NCBI GenBank assembly: GCA_030765065.1
Contig: CM060977.1
Span: 100,721,795 to 100,785,794, forward strand
From: Deroplatys truncata
Lineage: Eukaryota; Arthropoda; Insecta; Mantodea; Mantidae
Direction of reading: 5' to 3'
Length of the DNA stretch: 64,000 bases
Positions 54,009 through 63,735 of the stretch are shown piece after piece. The position numbers and the translations under genes are program-made. The notes beneath the pieces were generated by a model. That model ran no database searches. It had not been told where the DNA came from and saw only the letters and a program-made list of their open reading frames with translations. Position 1 is the first letter of the stretch. Every line of letters starts with the position of its first letter.

Positions 54009-55446
54009 CAGAGTAGACCATTTAAGTTGAGACTGCTCAATATCACCAAAACTAAGCGGTATAGAAAGAAATGTCTTTAATAAAAGATATTATTGCTTGA
54101 TATTATAAAGAAAAGTAAATGACTTGTTCGTGTTTCGTTGTTATGGTCATTTTAGACGAAATTTAATTTTTTTTAAATGGAAACCTAGCTGTTTTATTTT
54201 GTTTTCTCATTCCTCCAAAAAAATCTAAACATTTGTATAAAGCACTTCAATTGTTCTTACACCAAAGTAAATAAAGCCAAAAATTCTGAATAGCTGTGTA
54301 AGAAGAGCGCAATGAATGGTTGGACCATCCATGGATAGTCATTTTGAGGATCATTTAGAATTTTCGTTGCTTAATACAAGAGTTGTTTAATTTTTTATGA
54401 GGATTGGAAAACACATACAAAATGTAAGTTCCAATTTTAAAAAGTCTGATGTGCTACACTCACATAACTTTCTCTACTCTTGTTCAAACACTCTTCTCCA
54501 TCTACTTAATGTTAATCGATATAAAAATTTGCAGAAACTATCGTACTACTAATTTTCTTGTAGGTGCAAGGGGAATGCGATAGGCATTAAACAATAGTCA
54601 AATATTTTAAGAGCGGGTTGCTATGTGGATCATTCTATTCTCTTTGCATGTCCAGAATACATAAAAAAACGAACAATGAATTCCCATTTGAGAAAAAGTA
54701 TAAGTATTGGAAAATTCAAACAAGTAACAAATAATATCTCGGAAATGGTTCACTCGACAAACAAAAAATAAAAAAAAAATAAAAGCGTATATGACATAAA
54801 TTGTGTGTTTTAACGAGATCTACATTCTTTGGGTAGTAAACGTTTGTCTATGTCTTAGGGTTTAGCAGTTATGTAAACGGTCTTTTGGGGACATTACCAG
54901 AAAATTCAAGATATACGTTTCATTTGCCATCAAAGTATCCTAAACATATTATATTTTATTCAAAATCGTTACAGCCATTTTTGAGAAAATAAACATTTTC
55001 TAAAAATGTTCCATATAAAGGGTTTTCTGGGGTGGGGGTGATTTTCTTGAAAATCTCGTTTAGCATTTTTGAAAGATAGTGAACCTAAATACAAGTTAGG
55101 TATTTTCCGACTTTTGAGTTATGCTGTTCACAAACAGACACTCACGTGGACCTTTTTCTAAAAATGTATTTTTTATTCAGGAGCCCTCAAAATATGTATT
55201 TCCGGTGAAATCGCAATATCGAATTTTTGGGTGGAATACAACACCTCCACTACTTACTGTATGTAGTAGAGAAAGTAGAAAAATTTAATTCACTCTAAAA
55301 CGACCATCACAACGTCCTACAAATAAAACACGACTAATGACAGCTACTCTCCCCCATAGTATCAAGCAACTTTCATTAAAGACATTTCTTTCTACAACGC
55401 TTAGTTTTGGAGATATTGCACAGTCTCAATTAAATGGTTCACCCTG
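54009..55446. mobile_element. Element with ~170-bp terminal inverted repeats enclosing Fam-1
   Basis: Left arm 54009-54178 and right arm 55288-55446 are inverse copies. CAGAGTAGACCATTTAA with TTGAGACTG, AAAACTAAGCG, AGAAAGAAATGTCTTTAAT and TTATGGTCATTTTAGA are mirrored by CAGGGTGAACCATTTAA, AAAACTAAGCG, AGAAAGAAATGTCTTTAAT and TGATGGTCGTTTTAGA. TA flanks both ends. The inner part is ~265 bp of unknown sequence plus an entire Fam-1 copy. No transposase is present, so it is non-autonomous. Confidence 0.8.
54444..55277 (+). repeat. Fam-1 copy inside the inverted-repeat element
   Basis: Starts TCTGATGTGCTACACTCACA and ends ACTGTATGTAGTAGAGAAAG. Second subfamily. The 3' end abuts the right inverted-repeat arm within ~10 bp. 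Confidence 0.88.
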
Positions 55447-55448
55447 TA

Positions 55449-56164
55449 TTAAATTGCCACAAAAAAAAGGATTAAGATTTGTTTTTACTCGAATAGTATT
55501 TACTTTCAATTGTCCTCTAATAGATAATACTGTTAAGGATATGTTCATACTAACGGTTTTAGATTGACTATTCTTTAACTAATATCTGAAATTCATTATT
55601 ATAAGAAATAATTTGGCCTAATATGCGTCGTTGTACTCTACCTTTATTACTCTATGCCCATTATGGTAATTATTAAGTATTAAAAATACCAATATCTTAA
55701 GAATTTTATTGTTTTTCTTGTCCCTTTTGGCGTCACTAATTATGTAGTTGAATGATAATCCATTATTTTATCCGTAATGTCTCTTCAAAACTTAGCCATC
55801 TTTTGAGTAAAGTTTTCTGTCTGTTGATTTTCCTTGACAACCACTAGAACTTCATTTTTTGTTATTTATATTTTACTGATTAAACAATGTTTTATTACAA
55901 TGAACACCTTCAATAATGACTTTGATAAAATTATAGTTAATTTAACAATATTTTTTCAAATAATTTACATTATGAATAGAACATAAAACTTGTTTGGGCG
56001 TTTTCATAAAACTTCTGGAAATTAGATTATTTTATCTATTTCTCATTTGTTATTTTCCTCCTCTCCTTCTTCTTCTTTGTCTAAGCATAACAAAAGAGGT
56101 TCAACTAAACATTTTAATATAATCATTTGCAATATTATTCCTGTTACAGCCTAAAAGTTCGATT
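55449..56164. other. Unassigned AT-rich region
   Basis: No gene. A pyrimidine-rich patch lies near 56060-56085. The frame at 55337-55567 spans the inverted repeat and is not considered coding. Confidence 0.5.
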
Positions 56165-56584
56165 TGCAAATTTCGCCAGAAATGCATGTTTTGAGGTCCC
56201 ACAAATAACTAATCTAAAAACTTCACATGTGTGTCACTGAACAGTATAACTCAGAAACAAGGTCTTCTATAAAACAGAAATTTATATTTAAGTTCAGAGA
56301 CCTGAAGATTTTCAAGAAAATCTCCCTAACACAAACTGCCTTTACATGGAAAATTTTGTGTTCTTTTATTTTCCAAAACAGCTATTAGGATTTAGATTAA
56401 AATCATTTTCTTCGTTTTTAATGAATTTCATATAACAGGTAAACCGCAAGGAATACACAAACTCTTATCACACAAGAAATATAGATCTCGTTAAAGCACC
56501 GAATTTGTGTTACATATTTTTGACGTTGAGTATTTCCGAGAAATTCCTCATTATTAGTTAAAATATTAAGAAACCTTTTTTTTT
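56165..56584 (-). repeat. Fam-1 fragment, reverse, interrupted by mariner
   Basis: Contains AAATGCATGTTTTGAGG, CAGTATAACTCAGAAAC and AACAGGTAAACCGCAAG with internal deletions. It breaks at a TA (56586-56587) where a mariner begins. Confidence 0.7.
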
Positions 56585-56587
56585 GTA

Positions 56588-57312
56588 CGAGTGGTGAACA
56601 GAAACCGAGGCTACAAGGACGGATTCCTGGAGTTTCGTCCTGTATAGAGAAATTAGTAGTGTGCGGTAATTCTAATGCATGCGTTTGGCAACAGTGATTT
56701 TCAGCTACCTGCCCCTACAGCGCTAGTTGTAGGTAAGGACAAATGTCGACTCGTTTGGAAAACTGGCCTCGCGAAGAAATTCGCTCTGTCATTCGATTTC
56801 TGTGGGCGAAACATGTATCCGCGGCTGAAATTCACCGGCAGCTGGTAGAGGTTTACGGAGAGACCGTGATGTCTCGTCAGTATGTCGCAGAATGATGTCG
56901 AAGGTTTGCGGCCGGTAGAGAAAACGTCACCGATGAGGATCGCAGTGACCAACCCAGCACGGCATCAACAAATTTGAACACAACTGATTCAGAAGTACAA
57001 GGACACTTTACGGCATATGACGGTAGAATTTGGAATGTCCTTCGGAAGCGTTCGTCACATTGTTCTGCAGTACCGAAAGGTTTGTTTCCGATGGGTTCCA
57101 CGGAATCTGTCCAACCAACATAAGGAGAAGCGCAATAGGGCAAGTCTGCAACTTTTGCAACCGTTCTCCACGGAAGGGAACAGTTTTCTTCACCACACTG
57201 TCACGGCCGACGAAACATGGATCCACCACTACACTCTCAGCATTAAGCGGTCGTCAGTGCAGTGGAAACACCCCTGCTCTCCAAACACAAAGAAGTTTAG
57301 GGTGGCATCATT
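56588..57312 (+). pseudogene. Mariner (SETMAR-type) transposase, 5' half, 3' truncated
   Basis: Left inverted repeat CGAGTGGTGAACAGAAACC follows TA. From ATG 56743: STRLENWPREEIRSVIRFLW and ETVMSRQYVAE (N-terminal helix-turn-helix region), a stop at ~56895, then CRRFAAGRENVTDED in another frame, VEFGMSFGSVRHIV, KVCFRWVPRNLSNQHKE and FLHHTVTADETWIHHY with the first catalytic Asp (DETW). Sequence ends around KKFRV, where a reverse Fam-1 begins, so the second and third Asp blocks are missing. It belongs to the same family as the mariner at 58374-59594. It is inactive. Confidence 0.85.
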
Positions 57313-57324
57313 AATCTATATTAT

Positions 57325-58030
57325 TTATTATTTTCTCTACTATTTGCTTATAGTAGGTAGATGAACTCCAACCAAGATTTCACCACTAATACTTGTTTTA
57401 AGGTCCAATGAATACAAAATAAGATATATCATTTTAGCAAAAGGTCAGTGTGTGTTAAATACAAAACCTGGTATTAGAGTTCAGTATCTTCCAGAAATAC
57501 AACATGAACATTTTCAGCAAAATCCCTTCGCTCCAAAACACTTTACATGAAACTGTATTTTGGTATTTGTATCCCAAATAAAACGTATGTCTAAAACCTT
57601 CTAATAGCCTGTAAACTGATTTTCATTTTGAATGGCTTTTGTGTGACTGGCAAACGTAAGAGAAAGACAAACTCTTACAATTTAATTACTGTTAGCCATT
57701 AACGAGGATTTCCTTGTTTCTGGTTTGAATGTTCAAATAAATTTCTCAAATGGGAAGTCATTATTCACCTTTTTTCTCTAGTGGACATGCAAAGCGAATG
57801 GAGTTTCAAAGCCATCACAAAACGACCAGCTCTTGAAAGGTTTATCTATGTCTTATGCCTACCATATTTTCCTATTTCCCGTTTGCATGTACAAGGAAAA
57901 TATAATAATACCGTTTCTGCAAGTGTTTATCTCAATTAACATGAAGTAAATAGAATAATAAGATTTTTTAAGAATAGTTTTTGAATAATGGCTGGAGGAA
58001 GTAATGTGAATATAAAACATTAAATGCTTT
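57325..58030 (-). repeat. Fam-1 copy, reverse, with deletions
   Basis: Left terminus TTTTCTCTACTATTTGC, near-palindrome degraded (CCTGGTATTAGAGTTCAGTA), right end AGTAATGTGAATATAAAACAT. The CA tract is lost. Confidence 0.75.
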
Positions 58031-58373
58031 ACATAGCTGACCACATTCAGTTTTTTCTTGCGATGTTATGGGAACAGCGTGGAAATCCAGACCAGCTTCA
58101 GCGACATCTGACTATCATTTTGTTTCCTGTTCCCTTCTTGTACCTACAACGAAATGTGAAATGAAAATACAGGGTGGCGCAGGTAAAACTGGACCGTCTC
58201 CCTTTGAATACAAACGCGATATTTCCGTTGTGTATTAATATAAATGTCTATTAAAATTAGTCGTTAAAATTTAACCGAGCTATAGTACAACAATGGGCAA
58301 TGTTATGCAGTATGAATAATCGATAGTTGACATAGCTGGCGCAGATAATAGTGGCCTATGTAAGCATAGAGTT

Positions 58374-59594
58374 CGAGGGGTGAACAGAAATTAAGGTTAC
58401 AAAGACTGCATTGAAACATCTACATTTTATTTCATACAACCAACTGATAGTACATACATTAAGTTATTTTTTGACATAGTCACCACATTGGCTTAGGCAC
58501 TTGTCGCTTTGTGGGATGAGTTTGAATATTCTCTCCTGGTAAAAATCATGCCCATATGTGTTCAGCCACGTTGTCGCGAAACTTTTCACCTCCTCGTCTG
58601 AAGCAAATCGTCGGCCTCCTAGGTACTCCTCCAAGGAGGAAAAAGGTGAAAGTCGCTTAGAGTGAAGTCCGGGTTGTAGGGAGGGTGGTCGATGATGCCC
58701 CAGTGAAAGTGCTTCAACAACGTGGTGGTCTTCTGGGCTGTATACGGTCGCGCGTTGTCGTGAAGGAAGATCACCGCCTCGGCTTGAATTCCTTGCCGTT
58801 TCCTCCTGATCGCTTCACACAATCGTGTCAAGGCCTCGCAGTTCGGTCAGAAGTTACTGTATGCCCTCTTTCAAAACCTCCACGGGTATAATACCCGCGC
58901 TGTCCCAAAACAGTGTAGCCATTACCTTCCCGACAGATGGCGTCACCTTAAACTTCTTTATCTTTGGAGAGGAGGGAGTTTCCACTCCATTGGCGTCAGT
59001 TTACTGCTGGGGGTGTAGTGGCGGGTCCATGATCATCACCAGTGGCAGTGTTTGAAGAAAACTGTTCCCTTCCATGGAGAATCGTTACAAAAGTTGCCAA
59101 CTTACCCCCACGCATTTCTCCATGTGTTGGTTGGGCAGATTTTGTGGAACCCATGGGGAACAAACTTTAGGGTATTGCAGAATATCGTGAACAATGTAAC
59201 GAACGCTTCCAAACGACATTCCCATTCTATCGTCATATGCCGTAACGTGATCCTCCTGTTTTCCTAAATCAGCTCCTCCACGGGAACTGTGTTCAAATGT
59301 GTTGATGCTGTACTGGGTCGGCCACTGCGATACTCGTCGGTGACGTTTTCTCTAGCTGCAAACGTTCGACACCATTCTGCAACATGCTGACGATGTTACA
59401 ATCTCTCTGTAAACCTCTATCAGTTGCCAGTGAATTTCAGCCATGGTTACATGTTACGACCACGGAAATCGAATAACTGAGCGGATTTCTTCGGGAGACT
59501 GGTTTTCCAAACGTATAAGAATTACCGCATACTGCTAGTTTCTCTATAATGGACAAAACTCCAGGTCTTGTAACCTTAGTTTCTGATCACTTGT
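58374..59594 (-). mobile_element. Mariner element nested in the ACAGGG element
   Basis: Inverted termini: GGTGAACAGAAATTAAGGTT at 58379 and, read from the right, AGTGATCAGAAACTAAGGTT. Length ~1.22 kb, close to a full-length mariner. The expected TA flank is clear on the right (near 59595) and appears mutated on the left. Confidence 0.85.
58441..59540 (-). pseudogene. Mariner (SETMAR-type) transposase, near full-length, decayed
   Basis: Minus-strand blocks, N to C: RLENQSPEEIRSVIRF, MAEIHWQLIEVYREI, MGMSFGSVRYIVH, VCSPWVPQNLPNQHMEK, then MATLFWDSAGI, then an open 70-codon frame with FLHDNARPYTAQKTTTLLKH (second catalytic Asp, HDNARPH-like) and IDHPPYNPDFTLSDFHLFPP (third catalytic Asp block, PDxxxSD), then YLGGRRFASDEEVKSFATTW and LNTYGHDFYQERIFKLI, ending KCLSQCGDYVKK and stop near 58465. 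The first-Asp block is corrupted near 59010-59050. Frameshifts and stops throughout make it non-functional. The C-terminus matches the SETMAR/Hsmar-like mariner group. Confidence 0.88.
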
Positions 59595-59614
59595 TATAAA
59601 TACAGAAAAACGAA

Positions 59615-59945
59615 TGGTAAATAAACTGCTGAAATGGATACTGAAGATGTTGAAGGTGGCCCCCTGCAGCATCAATACACAGTTGTGCACAGCCCATATT
59701 CAGATACACCAGGCGTAAAGTTCCGATATCACTGGTGGCAACTTCACCGTTGCTGGCTTTTAGTTCCTGTATAGTGTGTGGATTTTATCTTATACCTTGT
59801 TGTTCCCCACAGGAAAAAACTCACACCTTGTTAGATCCGGGGAACATAGTCGCCACTCGTGGACTCATTCGTCAAGCGAACCTGTTTTCACATATGCTTC
59901 CACAATTTGAATTCTTTCTTGTATCGAGAAAGTAATTTTCCAGCA
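59615..59945 (-). pseudogene. Transposase remnant of the ACAGGG element
   Basis: On the minus strand, FSIQERIQIVEAYVKTGSLDE (an N-terminal helix-turn-helix start, 59870-59940) is followed after a large deletion by NPHTIQELKASN, then SDIGTLRLVYLNMG and AQLCIDAAGGHLQHL (C-terminus, 59640-59745). The catalytic core is entirely missing. Blocks of this type occur in mariner-superfamily transposases that end CIxxxGxHFEHLL. Confidence 0.7.
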
Positions 59946-60261
59946 TGCGAACAGCAACATGTATATCAACTAATGAAATAAACTGAAATGCTGAGAGAAG
60001 AATGCAACCACTGATTGGAGAGAATAATGACAACTATCGATTATTCATATGGCATTAAATTGACCATTGTACTGCAGCTTGATTCAATTTTAACACAAAA
60101 TCATTTTATTCACAACGGAAATATCGTATTTGCATTCAAAAGGGAGACGGGCCACTTTTATCTGGGCCGCCCTGTATTTCTGCATAGCTTTATCTCAATT
60201 AATATGAAGTAGATATGAAGATAAGCTTTGCAAGAATGCTTTATAGAAGCTGTAAAAAAGA

Positions 60262-61140
60262 ATCTGATGTGATACATTCACATTTCACACATGACCTTCC
60301 CCACCCTCTATCGTTATTCGTGGGTATACAAACTATTCCTACTAAAGCTTATTTTTCTATCTATTACATTTTTATCCAAAATAAACCCTTTCGTTATAAT
60401 ACAAACAGAACAGTGATGGTAAAATGTTTAAAATCTGTACGCTATAGCTGTATAGCTTTAACTATAGTTCGCCCTGAAATTCCATACTGTTTCCTTGCAA
60501 TCACGAGAAACAACCGAACGCTGAAAGGACTTTAAAGAATGACCAAGAAGTGAACAGTTCGAACTTTTAACAGATGATATCTCAGAAATTGCAGATGGTA
60601 CAAAAAATTATTTGTAGGAAACTGAGTGCTTTACAGAGATCAACACTTTTTGTGTAGTACGTTTTCGTCTATCGCTTAATGTTTACCAGTTATACAAGAT
60701 TATAAGGAATTCCTTCTGAATGAAGAGGACTTCAAAAGCTATTCCCAGAAATTTCAATGTATACATATTATTCTTAATGTAAACATATTTAATATATTGT
60801 ATTTTAATCTAAATATTTAGGAGTAATTTTTTAGAAAATCCATTTTTTTAATTGTTCCTTAAAGAGGTAGTTGGGGTAGGAGGATTTTCTTGAAAATCGT
60901 TGTGTCCTATCTTTGAAAGCTACTGAATGTAAATACCAAGATGGGTATTTATTTGAATTTTTCTTTTGAATTATGCTGTTAGCACACACACAGGCAGACA
61001 CACACAAGTGCGTTTTTCTAAAAATGCCTTTTTTTATTCAGGGGTCTTCAAAATACGTATTTCCGTTGAAATCTCGGTATCAAAAATTTTGGGTGGAATG
61101 TAATACCTTCTCTACCTACCATGTACGTGGTAAAGAAATC
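60262..61140 (+). repeat. Fam-1, near full-length copy
   Basis: Starts ATCTGATGTGATACATTCAC directly after the 5' end of a reverse copy, giving a 5'-to-5' junction. Ends ATGTACGTGGTAAAGAAATC. Frames at 60215-60535 (106 codons) and 60973-61251 (92 codons) lie in its 5' and 3' parts. Confidence 0.87.
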
Positions 61141-61277
61141 AAAACGATAGTAGCTGGAGAAGTTCATTTGAATATAACACATGCGATCTTTTCATGTGGT
61201 CGTGCCAGGACTATGCAATTTCAAAGACATAACATGGCGATCCACGTTTAAAATATTTACTTACGCTTCATCTAGTG

Positions 61278-63486
61278 CAGGCATGGCGAGACTGTAAGCC
61301 TGCCCCGAAGCACCTTGATGCAACCTGGATAACAAAGCTATGGAAGGGGGAGAATTTGGAAGGCGGACGGGTTAGTGGTAAAGAACGAACTGATTCAGTG
61401 GCGTCCGGTACTCTGTATTCAAAAATAAATTAAGCTTTGCCGATGTTGTTTACAATGAGAGATTCGAAATTGGGAATTATGTTGTTTACAGCTAGACGTA
61501 ACTGGTCAAGAAAATGTTCGTTCGTCTGTCGGGATCTGCATTTGCTTTTTACTAATTTAATCATGGAAAATAACTATTCACAGACTACGTTGTACAAAAC
61601 ATTGCTTCCTTGGAAATTGCATATAATCGAAGTTTCGGATATTTATTGTCGCATAAGATTTTAAAGCATTCCACTCCTATTAAATCCTTGCATCTGACTT
61701 TCATGATTTCGTCAAATTGTAAATGAATCAGCTCCCCTTGCAGATTGATTCTGGCCTTTCTTACGTCTATGTTTAATGGATAGACATACACTGATATATC
61801 ATATTTAAAAACCCTGAAATAACGAAATTTGTAATCACAAAATTCACTTTTAAGTGTTAAGAGAATACTAATATAGGTGATATCTGAGGAGAAATTTGAA
61901 AGGAGATTTAAACATGGAAAATAGTGCACCTGCCCCTCTTTCAAGTGATCTACCCAGAGTGAAAGTGTGTTTACGAACGCCGGCACCGAACTATACTTAT
62001 CAACAATATTTTGATTGCGTCGTTGAAATGTAGTATTCAGTTTAAGTGCGTACATATATCGCATAAGAAAGCTAAGTCGCGACCCAGACCTCGTTATTTA
62101 ATTCCTAAATTTCCATTCCCTAAAATAAGGAAACAATATAATTACAATAAAATGACCTTAAAGCATATGAGAAAATGTAAATGTAAAGCTAAAATAAATT
62201 GCCTTTTCTTTCATGAATCCGGGGAATGCATCTCTAAGGTCGAAGAACCGACGTAACATTGCACCTCTGCTAAGCCATCTAACATCACACAAATACTTAA
62301 TATCTTAAATTATTCTCCCATATTTTTAAGTATACATATTTCGAAACTGTCGGTGTTTCAAAGCCTTTCCTTTTATTTTGTTCACAACACAATCCATCAC
62401 TATTGTAGTGTAACCGACTTGGCACAAAGTGCTTCTTGATGCAACAGACAATGCCAAGCATAAAAATTGCTCGAAATACCTTTATCACTGAAAAAAAATG
62501 TTTTAATCTGTCAATCAACCCACATCAACCATGTTCTTTGCTCCGTCTGATACTAATTTTGACCACTGTAAACAATATCTTTCAATACTAATTTTTAGAG
62601 ATTTAAATATCTCCTCGCCAGTAGTACTGCCTTTTAGTGGGACTAAATCGAGCAAATACTCTTCAACATTAGGTTCCTTATCAACACCTCGAATGAAGGT
62701 GGCCAATTGAGGTGCGAGTTACATCTGTACTCTCGTCCAGTGCAGGAGAAAACTTCACAAAGTCAGCCATTTTCAAATCCATCTGCCTTATTACGTCGGC
62801 AGAAAGCACTTCAACTTTCTTTGCAGTGGTTTGTCGGAAAATATGCTAGCACTCGAAATTATGGACCTGTTGAGGACATAAAATCTCAGCAATTAAACAT
62901 GTTTTAATAAAGTCTCCTTCCTTAAACGTCTTAAGGCCTTTGCAATTTCCCAGGTTACAATATAAATAGCGTGATTTCTTTTCTCTGCCATAGTCTGAGT
63001 CTTTGTAGTTGGTTTAGGTCCATTGTTTTCTATCAGTTTCAAAATTTCTTGCGTTCTTTCGCGTCCTGTGAACATAATGAAAATTAGCAGTCTGACTTGT
63101 AGTTTAAATAACAACTAAAGTCTCATTAAATAAAATGTTTAATAATAACAATAATTACAGACCCAACTTACCTTGTAACTTGGCATATTCGCAATGATAA
63201 GCATTGTAATGGCGTTTCATGTCGAATTGCACTACTCCGCTTTGGGACATATTAAACATTTTGCATTGCCACCATCCTCAACGAAGAACTTCTCCTCCCA
63301 TTCCATGAAATGTTCTGCTCTTCGAACGTTGCTTTGCAAGCGGCATTGCTAGCCACCACTGTTTGACGTAGTACTGACCACGCTGACATGGGTAGGAGGT
63401 GGAGGGGCGGGTGAAGCTACGGAGGGGTAGTGCGCGAGTCAACTGAAGCGCAAATTGACTCGCGAAGCACTGTTTCGCCATGGCTG
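61278..63486 (-). mobile_element. hAT-superfamily DNA transposon, complete ends
   Basis: A perfect 8-bp target duplication ATCTAGTG lies at 61270-61277 and 63487-63494, the hallmark of hAT. Terminal inverted repeats: CAGGCATGGCGAGACTGT at the left and, inverted, CAGCCATGGCGAAACAGT at the right. 2,209 bp, with the transposase on the minus strand. Confidence 0.95.
61440..63330 (-). pseudogene. hAT transposase (GTF2IRD2/ZBED5-like), disrupted
   Basis: Minus strand, N to C: WEEKFFVEDGGNAKCLICPK and DMKRHYNAYHCEYAKLQG, a BED-type zinc finger (Cys-x2-Cys...His) broken by a stop or frameshift; a GT-AAG follows and could be an old splice donor. Then KRNHAIYIVTWEIAKAL; MADFVKFSPALDESTDVTRT (catalytic-core LDESTDV); the 63-codon frame FIRGVDKEPNVEEYLLDL with TTGEEIFKSL and LVSDGAKNM; WLSRGAMLRRFFDLRDAFPG (62210-62285); a 159-codon open frame (61585-62064) with FVNTLSLWVDHLKEGQVHYF and LQGELIHLQFDEIMK, part of the C-terminal dimerisation domain; remnants to 61440. 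Frameshifts separate the pieces. The relatives named are host or transposon proteins of the same hAT branch. Confidence 0.88.
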
Positions 63487-63499
63487 ATCTAGTGTATTC

Positions 63500-63575
63500 T
63501 TTTGTAAGAAGAGTTTATAAAGAGTGAGTAGAGAAAGTAAAGTGAATGCAGCACATGAGGTTTTCGTCGCAGCAT
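63500..63575 (-). repeat. Fam-1 orphan 5' end, reverse
   Basis: GAAGAGTTTATAAAGAGTGAG and TAGAGAAAGTAAAGTGAATG match the reverse 5' terminus (for example 41880-41920). No further Fam-1 sequence follows before the window ends. Confidence 0.6.
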
Positions 63576-63654
63576 TCCTTAAGCACAGAATTATGCTAAT
63601 GTATGTAAAATGCGAGTTCTGTTATAATGCTATATAATATGTGTGTGCGTAAGG

Positions 63655-63735
63655 GGTGTTGGAGAGGGAGGAGAGAGGGAGAGAGAGAGAAAGGGAGAGG
63701 GAGGGATAAGAGAAAAGAGACAGAAAATACGTGGA
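63655..63735 (+). repeat. Purine-rich (GA) tract
   Basis: About 80 bp of nearly pure G and A (GGAGAGGGAGGAGAGAGGGA and similar), a polypurine stretch that could form triplex DNA. The frames 63596-63838 and 63630-63863 are reverse readings of it (Ser/Leu/Pro-rich) and not genes. Confidence 0.85.

Larger units (their letters stand above)
58170..60174 (-). mobile_element. Mariner-superfamily element with ACAGGGYGGC termini, host of a second mariner
   Basis: Ends CAGGGTGGCGCAGGTAAAA and, inverted, CAGGGCGGCCCAGATAAAA, continuing for about 75 bp (CCGTCTCCCTTTTGAAT, CGATATTTCCGTTGTG). TA duplications lie at 58168-58169 and 60175-60176. Its own transposase remnants are on the minus strand at 59615-59945. 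The total length of 2,005 bp includes a 1.2-kb inserted mariner, leaving ~0.8 kb of its own, so it was already internally deleted. Confidence 0.88.
58031..60260 (-). repeat. Fam-1 5' part, reverse, split by an ACAGGG element
   Basis: 58035-58169 matches the Fam-1 5' third in reverse (TTTTTTCTTGCGATGTTATG, ACCTACAACGAAATGTG). It is interrupted at a TA and resumes at 60177 as TTTCTGCATAGCTTTATCTC, continuing to AGAAGCTGTAAAAAAG. Removing 58170-60176 restores the usual GTAGCTATTTCTGC-like order. Confidence 0.8.

Noticed and set aside
56877-57229. Minus-strand frames of 73-88 codons
   Set aside because: Antisense to the mariner transposase half at 56588-57312.
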